Source: Trebonia sp.
Lineage (GTDB): Bacteria; Actinomycetota; Actinomycetes; Streptosporangiales; Streptosporangiaceae
NCBI GenBank assembly: GCA_030043595.1
Contig: JASHXJ010000567.1
Span: 1-9,269, forward strand
Direction of reading: 5' to 3'
DNA length: 9,269 nucleotides
This document shows positions 6,439 through 9,269 of this stretch, piece after piece. The notes under the pieces are model-generated. The model saw nothing but the letters and a program-made list of their open reading frames with translations. It did not search any database and was not told the DNA's origin. The position numbers were made by a program, and so were the translations under genes. Within the stretch, counting starts at the first letter, position 1; each line of letters begins with the position of its first letter.

Positions 6439-8359
6439 AGCGGCCTACGGCGTAGCCCTGCATGCCGCGCGGGTTGGCGGCGGCGTACAGCATGCCGCCG
6501 CGGCGGGCCACCGCGCTGATCCTGCCCAGCGACCACGGCGGCTGGGCGGTGACGTCGTGCCCGCGCTCGCGCAATTCACCGATGACCCGCTCGCCGATAC
6601 GCTCTTCCACGTCCAGCGCCCTCGGGTACGCCTCGCGCGGGTAGAACGAGGACGGCATGTGCCGGGAGTGGAACGCGGGGAAGTCGATCGCCTGCTGCAG
6701 GTTCATCCCGAACTGCACGTGGTTGAGGAAGAAGCCGAGCGTCCACTGATCCTGCTGGTCACCGCCCGGAGTGCCGAACGCCAGGTACGGCTCGCCGTCG
6801 CGCAGCGCCAGCGTCGGCGTCAGCGTTGTGCGCGGCCGCTTGCCCGGCGCGATCGTGGCCGGCAGGCCCGGGGCGAGCGTGAACATCTGCGCCCGGGTGC
6901 CGAGGCAGAAGCCGAGCCCGGGAATGACAGGCGAGGACTGCAGCCAGCCGCCGCTCGGCGTCGCGGTGACGACGTTGCCCCACCGGTCGGCCACGTCGAG
7001 ATGGCAGGTGTCGCCTTGTTTCCCCCGGGGGGACGACCCCCCCGGTGACCCCTCCGTATGGGGGGGCTGCCCGCCCCCCCATTTCCCCCTGGCCCTTGCC
7101 CCGCTGGCCCATTCGCCCCTGGCGAGCGGCTCGCCGGTCGCCGGATCCAGGCCGGGGTCCCCGCTCCCCCGCACGCCCGCGCCGCCGCCGCTTCTTGCTG
7201 TTATCCCGAACGGTGCCGTGGCGAATGCCGACAGCTCAGGTTCTCTCCCGCCAGGCCGGCCGGGCAGCAGCTCAGCGCTTGCGGTGTCGCCGACAAGCTT
7301 GCGGCGCTGTTCGTTGTACGCGTCGGACAGCAGGTCGTCGAGCGGCACGTCGGTGAACGCGGGATCGCCGTACCAGGCCTCGCGGTCGGCGAACGCGAGC
7401 TTGGCGCACTCGGTCACCGTGTGGATGTACTCGGCGCCGCCCGGCTCGAGGCGGGCCAGGTCGAAGCCGTTGAGCAGGGCGAGCTGCTGGAGGAACACCG
7501 GTCCCTGCCCCCAGGGCTGCGTCTTGCACACGGTCAGCCCCGCGTAGTCGTAGGTGGCCGGGGCCTCGAGGCGGGCGTGCCAGGTGGCGAGATCCTGCGC
7601 CGCGAGGAACCCGCGGTGCCGCTCCCCCGTGACGTCCATTACCTCCGTGGCCGCGAACCGGCCGATCGCCTCGGCCACGAACCCGTCGTACCAGGCGCGC
7701 CGCGCCGCCTCGATCTGCTCGTCGCGGTCTTCGCTCGCGGCCTCCGCCGCGCCGAGGATCCTCGCGTAGGTCGCGGCGAGCGCGGGGTTGGCGAATCGGG
7801 TGCCCGGCGCGGGGATGCCGCCGTCGGGCAGGTACACCTGCGCCGAGCTAGTCCAGTGCTCACGGAACAGGTCGGCCACGCTGGCGATGCCCCAGCTGAT
7901 CGCGGGCACGAGCGGGTACCCGGATTCGGCGTAGCCGATCGCGTAGCCGAGCACGTCACGCAGCGGCAGCCGCCCGTACTCGCGCAGCAGCAGCAGCCAC
8001 GCGCCGAACGCTCCCGGCACGCACGCGGCAAGCAGCCCGCTGCCGGGCACCAGCTCGAGACCGAGGTCCTGATAGGCGTGCGCGGTGGCCGCGGCCGGCG
8101 CCGTGCCCTGCCCGCAGACCACGAACGTCTCGCCGCGGCGCGCGTCGTACCCGATCACCGGTACCTCGCCGCCGGGGCCGCACAGGTGGGGCTCGACGAC
8201 CTGCAGCACGAATCCCGCGGCGACCGCGGCGTCGAAGGCGTTGCCGCCTTTCTCGAGGACCGCCATGCCGGCCGCCGAGGCGAGCCAGTGCGTGGACGCC
8301 ACCATGCCGAACGTGCCCGCGAGCTCCGGCCGGGTGGTGAACTCCGGGATGTCGGCCAT
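6437..8359 (-). CDS. Gamma-glutamyltranspeptidase-family Ntn hydrolase, atypical substrate pocket
   Basis: Autoprocessed hydrolase of the GGT superfamily, 640 residues with no signal peptide, so probably cytosolic as for YwrD-like members. Family marks in order are GGNAFDAAVA (38-47), PHLCGPGGEVP (57-67), GQGTAPAAAT (83-92), the processing site GDTCHLDVADRWGN with nucleophile T451, SGGWLQSSP, KRPRTTLTPTL and FGTPGGDQQDQW. Cleavage before T451 would give chains of 450 and 190 residues. Q84 replaces the Arg (R114 in E. coli) that binds the substrate alpha-carboxylate, and the paired Ser of the C-terminal chain are Thr-Thr. A substrate other than gamma-glutamyl peptides, or plain amidase activity, is therefore likely. 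Residues about 388-448 form a Gly/Pro/Arg-rich insertion before the cleavage site. I chose ATG 8359 because family similarity begins just after it and TACAGT lies 7 nt upstream. ATG 8386 would add nine unconserved residues. No SD precedes either start. Confidence 0.88.
   Translation of the reverse strand: MADIPEFTTRPELAGTFGMVASTHWLASAAGMAVLEKGGNAFDAAVAAGFVLQVVEPHLCGPGGEVPVIGYDARRGETFVVCGQGTAPAAATAHAYQDLGLELVPGSGLLAACVPGAFGAWLLLLREYGRLPLRDVLGYAIGYAESGYPLVPAISWGIASVADLFREHWTSSAQVYLPDGGIPAPGTRFANPALAATYARILGAAEAASEDRDEQIEAARRAWYDGFVAEAIGRFAATEVMDVTGERHRGFLAAQDLATWHARLEAPATYDYAGLTVCKTQPWGQGPVFLQQLALLNGFDLARLEPGGAEYIHTVTECAKLAFADREAWYGDPAFTDVPLDDLLSDAYNEQRRKLVGDTASAELLPGRPGGREPELSAFATAPFGITARSGGGAGVRGSGDPGLDPATGEPLARGEWASGARARGKWGGGQPPHTEGSPGGSSPRGKQGDTCHLDVADRWGNVVTATPSGGWLQSSPVIPGLGFCLGTRAQMFTLAPGLPATIAPGKRPRTTLTPTLALRDGEPYLAFGTPGGDQQDQWTLGFFLNHVQFGMNLQQAIDFPAFHSRHMPSSFYPREAYPRALDVEERIGERVIGELRERGHDVTAQPPWSLGRISAVARRGGMLYAAANPRGMQGYAVGR
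7022..7082. repeat. Poly-G/poly-C hairpin cluster inside the GGT-like gene
   Basis: ATGGGGGGG (7058-7066) pairs perfectly with CCCCCCCAT (7074-7082) around a 7-nt loop. Next to it GGGGGG (7027-7032) pairs with CCCCCC (7037-7042) around ACGA, and CCCCCGGGGG (7022-7031) is itself palindromic. On the coding strand the same stretch offers several G-runs (possible G-quadruplex). It encodes part of the Gly/Pro-rich insertion just before the catalytic Thr. Confidence 0.75.
7078..7123. repeat. Imperfect 16-bp direct repeat, 30-bp period, in the GGT-like insertion
   Basis: CCCATTTCCCCCTGGC (7078-7093) and CCCATTCGCCCCTGGC (7108-7123) match at 14 of 16 positions. The 30-bp period gives the protein pair ARGKW/ARGEW ten residues apart. 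This suggests a local in-frame duplication that enlarged the linker. Confidence 0.6.
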
Positions 8360-8372
8360 AACGAACACTGTA
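8360..8372 (-). promoter_or_regulatory. Candidate leaderless -10 of the GGT-like gene
   Basis: On the minus strand TACAGT (8372-8367) matches the actinomycete TANNNT -10 form. It is followed by seven bases and then ATG at 8359, which is the spacing expected when transcription starts at the A of the start codon. No good -35 is visible, and no SD precedes the start. Confidence 0.4.
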
Positions 8373-8410
8373 GCGTTCTGTCGCATGGACGATCGGCGTG
8401 CGACGTTCTA

Positions 8411-8437
8411 CCCCACCTACGGCCGCTACACGTGGGG
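8411..8437. other. Inverted repeat in the divergent intergenic region
   Basis: CCCCAC (8411-8416) and GTGGGG (8432-8437) form a 6-bp dyad separated by 15 bases in the 155-nt gap between the divergent GGT-like and lipoprotein genes. It could be a regulator site serving both promoters or chance in GC-rich DNA. Nothing else recognisable lies in this gap apart from the two -10 boxes. Confidence 0.3.
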
Positions 8438-8508
8438 CAAGCTGGAGATCACGCGCATGCGGGACCGGGCGCCGCTGAGGGGGTTCCGGCCTGCCGCCGG
8501 GCGCGCTG

Positions 8509-8514
8509 TACCCT
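8509..8514 (+). promoter_or_regulatory. Candidate -10 box of the lipoprotein gene
   Basis: TACCCT fits TANNNT and directly precedes ATG 8515. A start site seven bases downstream would fall on the in-frame GTG at 8521, allowing a leaderless transcript that begins MRSFTRV. A weak TTCCGG (8484-8489) lies 19 bases upstream as a possible -35. No SD is present. Confidence 0.38.
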
Positions 8515-9000
8515 ATGGTCGTGCGAAGCTTCACCCGGGTGCTCGCCACCGCTGGCGCCGTCGCGCTGTCGGCGCTCGCGGTAGCGGGCTGTTCGGCGCG
8601 GGCCGGCGACGCGGGCCCGTCGATCGCCGCGACCGCCGCGTACATCCAGCTGCCCACGGGGAAGACCACCGTCGCCTACTTCGACATCCGCAACAACGGC
8701 AGCGCCGACCGGCTGATCTCGGTGAGCACCAGTGTGGGCGGCACGGTCGTGTTCCGCGCCCCGGTGCGCGCCGGGGTCGCCCCCGTGCTCATGCACACTG
8801 TGCCGGACATCCCGATCCCCGCCGACTCGACCGTGCAGCTCGTCCCGGACAGCTACCACCTGCTGATCACCGGAGCCGGCCCTATGCAGGACGGCAAGGA
8901 CATCACGCTGCGGCTGACGTTCGCCCGCGGCGGCTCGATCACCATCCTCGCGCTGGTCACCAACCCCGAGTCGGGCGGCAGCAGCTACTTCATCAACTGA
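8515..9000 (+). CDS. Lipoprotein with degenerate PCuAC (copper chaperone-like) domain
   Basis: Exported lipoprotein, 161 residues counted from ATG 8515. A basic start (RSFTR), hydrophobic core (about 9-22) and lipobox VAGC place the lipidated Cys at residue 26. The mature part follows the PCuAC/DUF461 cupredoxin-like pattern: a TTVAYFDIRNNGSADRLISV strand region, IPADSTVQLVPDSYHLLI, and a final LTFARGGSITI strand. In canonical PCuAC proteins the ligands are H-M-x10-M-x21-H-x-M, used to deliver Cu(I) to cytochrome oxidase. Here VFRAPVRAGVAPVLM keeps only the third ligand (M), then exactly 21 residues to H, with L in the last position; the first H and M are R and A. The fold is well supported but copper binding is doubtful. 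It is transcribed away from the GGT-like gene, and no SD is seen, so a leaderless GTG start at 8521 is a real alternative. Confidence 0.85.
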   Translation: MVVRSFTRVLATAGAVALSALAVAGCSARAGDAGPSIAATAAYIQLPTGKTTVAYFDIRNNGSADRLISVSTSVGGTVVFRAPVRAGVAPVLMHTVPDIPIPADSTVQLVPDSYHLLITGAGPMQDGKDITLRLTFARGGSITILALVTNPESGGSSYFIN

Positions 9001-9001
9001 G

Positions 9002-9025
9002 CTGCCCGGTGTCCAGAGTGGGCAG
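9002..9025 (+). terminator. Weak stem-loop after the lipoprotein gene
   Basis: CTGCCC (9002-9007) and GGGCAG (9020-9025) can pair over 6 bp around a 12-nt loop, starting two bases after the TGA. There is no U-tract. It may contribute to termination but is short. Confidence 0.25.
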
Positions 9026-9073
9026 GTGATGCAGGTGCGACGCGAGCGGGTGCGTCCGCAGGCGCGGTGGTGC

Positions 9074-9102
9074 TTGCCCTGCCGACAGTCGCGATATATC
9101 GT
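9074..9102 (+). promoter_or_regulatory. Candidate promoter with operator-like palindrome before the DUF1707 gene
   Basis: TTGCCC (9074-9079) and TATCGT (9097-9102) are separated by 17 bases, a good sigma-70-type spacing. The -10 overlaps the perfect palindrome CGATATATCG (9092-9101), which stands out as AT-rich in this GC-rich DNA. A repressor bound there would block the promoter. A start near 9109 gives a leader of about 29 nt with its SD at 9124-9129. Confidence 0.5.
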
Positions 9103-9137
9103 GGAGTGCACATCAACCCGGGCACGGAGGGCGCGCG

Positions 9138-9269
9138 ATGGTTTCGGGATCCGAGATGCGGGTGGGCGACGCCGAGCGGGAATCTCTCGCGGCCGAACTG
9201 CGCGAGCACTTCGCCAGCGGGCGGCTGACCCTCGAGGAACTCAACGAGCGGCTCGACAAGGCCTTCGCC
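9138..9269 (+). CDS. DUF1707 (SHOCT-like) domain protein, N-terminal part, cut by right edge
   Basis: Only 44 codons are visible and the frame is still open at the edge. The sequence MRVGDAERESLAAELREH, then GRLTLEELNERLDKAF, is the conserved N-terminal DUF1707 module of actinomycetes: a short helical domain beginning with the R-x-x-D-A-E-R motif, commonly placed ahead of membrane segments or a DUF4097-type domain. What follows here is outside the window. I chose ATG 9138 because GGAGGG (9124-9129 region) lies about 7 bases upstream. The internal ATG at 9156 begins exactly at the conserved motif but lacks an SD. The function of the family is not established. Expression is probably driven by the candidate promoter at 9074-9102. 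Confidence 0.85.
   Translation, partial: MVSGSEMRVGDAERESLAAELREHFASGRLTLEELNERLDKAFA

Noticed and set aside
7022..7082. Sequencing or assembly error in the G/C homopolymer runs
   Set aside because: GGT family motifs before and after the runs are in the same frame, so no net indel is needed; still worth confirming with raw reads.
7058..7082. Intrinsic terminator inside the GGT-like gene
   Set aside because: The stem lies in a continuous coding frame and is not followed by a T-tract on either strand.
8385..8520. Possible small plus-strand gene starting ATG 8385 (MDDRRATFYPTYGRYTWGKL)
   Set aside because: The first 25 residues look protein-like, but there is no SD, no recognised family, and the frame runs on through the lipoprotein gene as Arg-rich sequence. 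A decayed fragment cannot be excluded.

Overview
The window is a high-GC chromosomal segment with dense gene packing, GTG/TTG-type alternative starts and strong GC bias at third codon positions. Together with its gene families (tricorn protease, DUF1707 protein, PCuAC-like lipoprotein, DesK-type two-component system beside an ABC-2 exporter) this points to an actinomycete. I cannot name the genus from the sequence alone. I see no tRNA, rRNA, CRISPR array, transposase or phage gene, and no gene-free stretch longer than about 155 bases.

Layout, left to right. Positions 1-2658 (minus) hold a tricorn-type protease, open for 886 codons and cut by the left edge just after its PDZ domain, inside a 27-bp tandem repeat that encodes an Ala/Ser/Asp/Pro linker. 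Upstream of it on the same strand lies a compact module. Its transcription order is ABC ATPase (5334-6287), ABC-2 permease (4608-5333, starting on the base after the ATPase stop), DesK-type sensor kinase (3310-4515) and NarL/LuxR-type response regulator (2702-3313, overlapping the kinase by 4 nt). The tricorn gene follows the regulator after only 43 nt, so all five may be one transcription unit. The 149-nt leader before the ATPase contains a perfect ATGACA-N2-TGTCAT inverted repeat (candidate operator), a second inverted repeat, and a hairpin that ends exactly at the Shine-Dalgarno sequence.

Next comes a gamma-glutamyltranspeptidase-family Ntn hydrolase (6437-8359, minus). It has the processing/nucleophile Thr, but the residues that hold the gamma-glutamyl group in classical enzymes are changed. 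A Gly/Pro-rich segment with poly-G/poly-C hairpins sits directly before the autocleavage site. Divergent from it, on the plus strand, is a lipoprotein with a PCuAC-like fold whose copper-ligand motif is largely lost (8515-9000). Both divergent genes have a TANNNT -10 box placed so that transcription could begin at the start codon. At the right edge a DUF1707 protein begins (9138 to the edge), behind a good SD and a candidate promoter whose -10 overlaps a CGATATATCG palindrome.

How they may work together: the ABC exporter plus DesK/NarL-type pair looks like a self-regulated export and envelope-stress module of the LnrJKLMN/DesKR kind, where the kinase senses a membrane-active compound and the regulator induces the exporter. 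Tricorn and the GGT-like enzyme are peptide/amide hydrolases. Their proximity is suggestive, but a functional link is inference. I found no clearly new defence or mobile system. The least ordinary signals are the two low-complexity insertions in hydrolase genes, the altered GGT and PCuAC active sites, and the regulatory architecture at 6288-6436.
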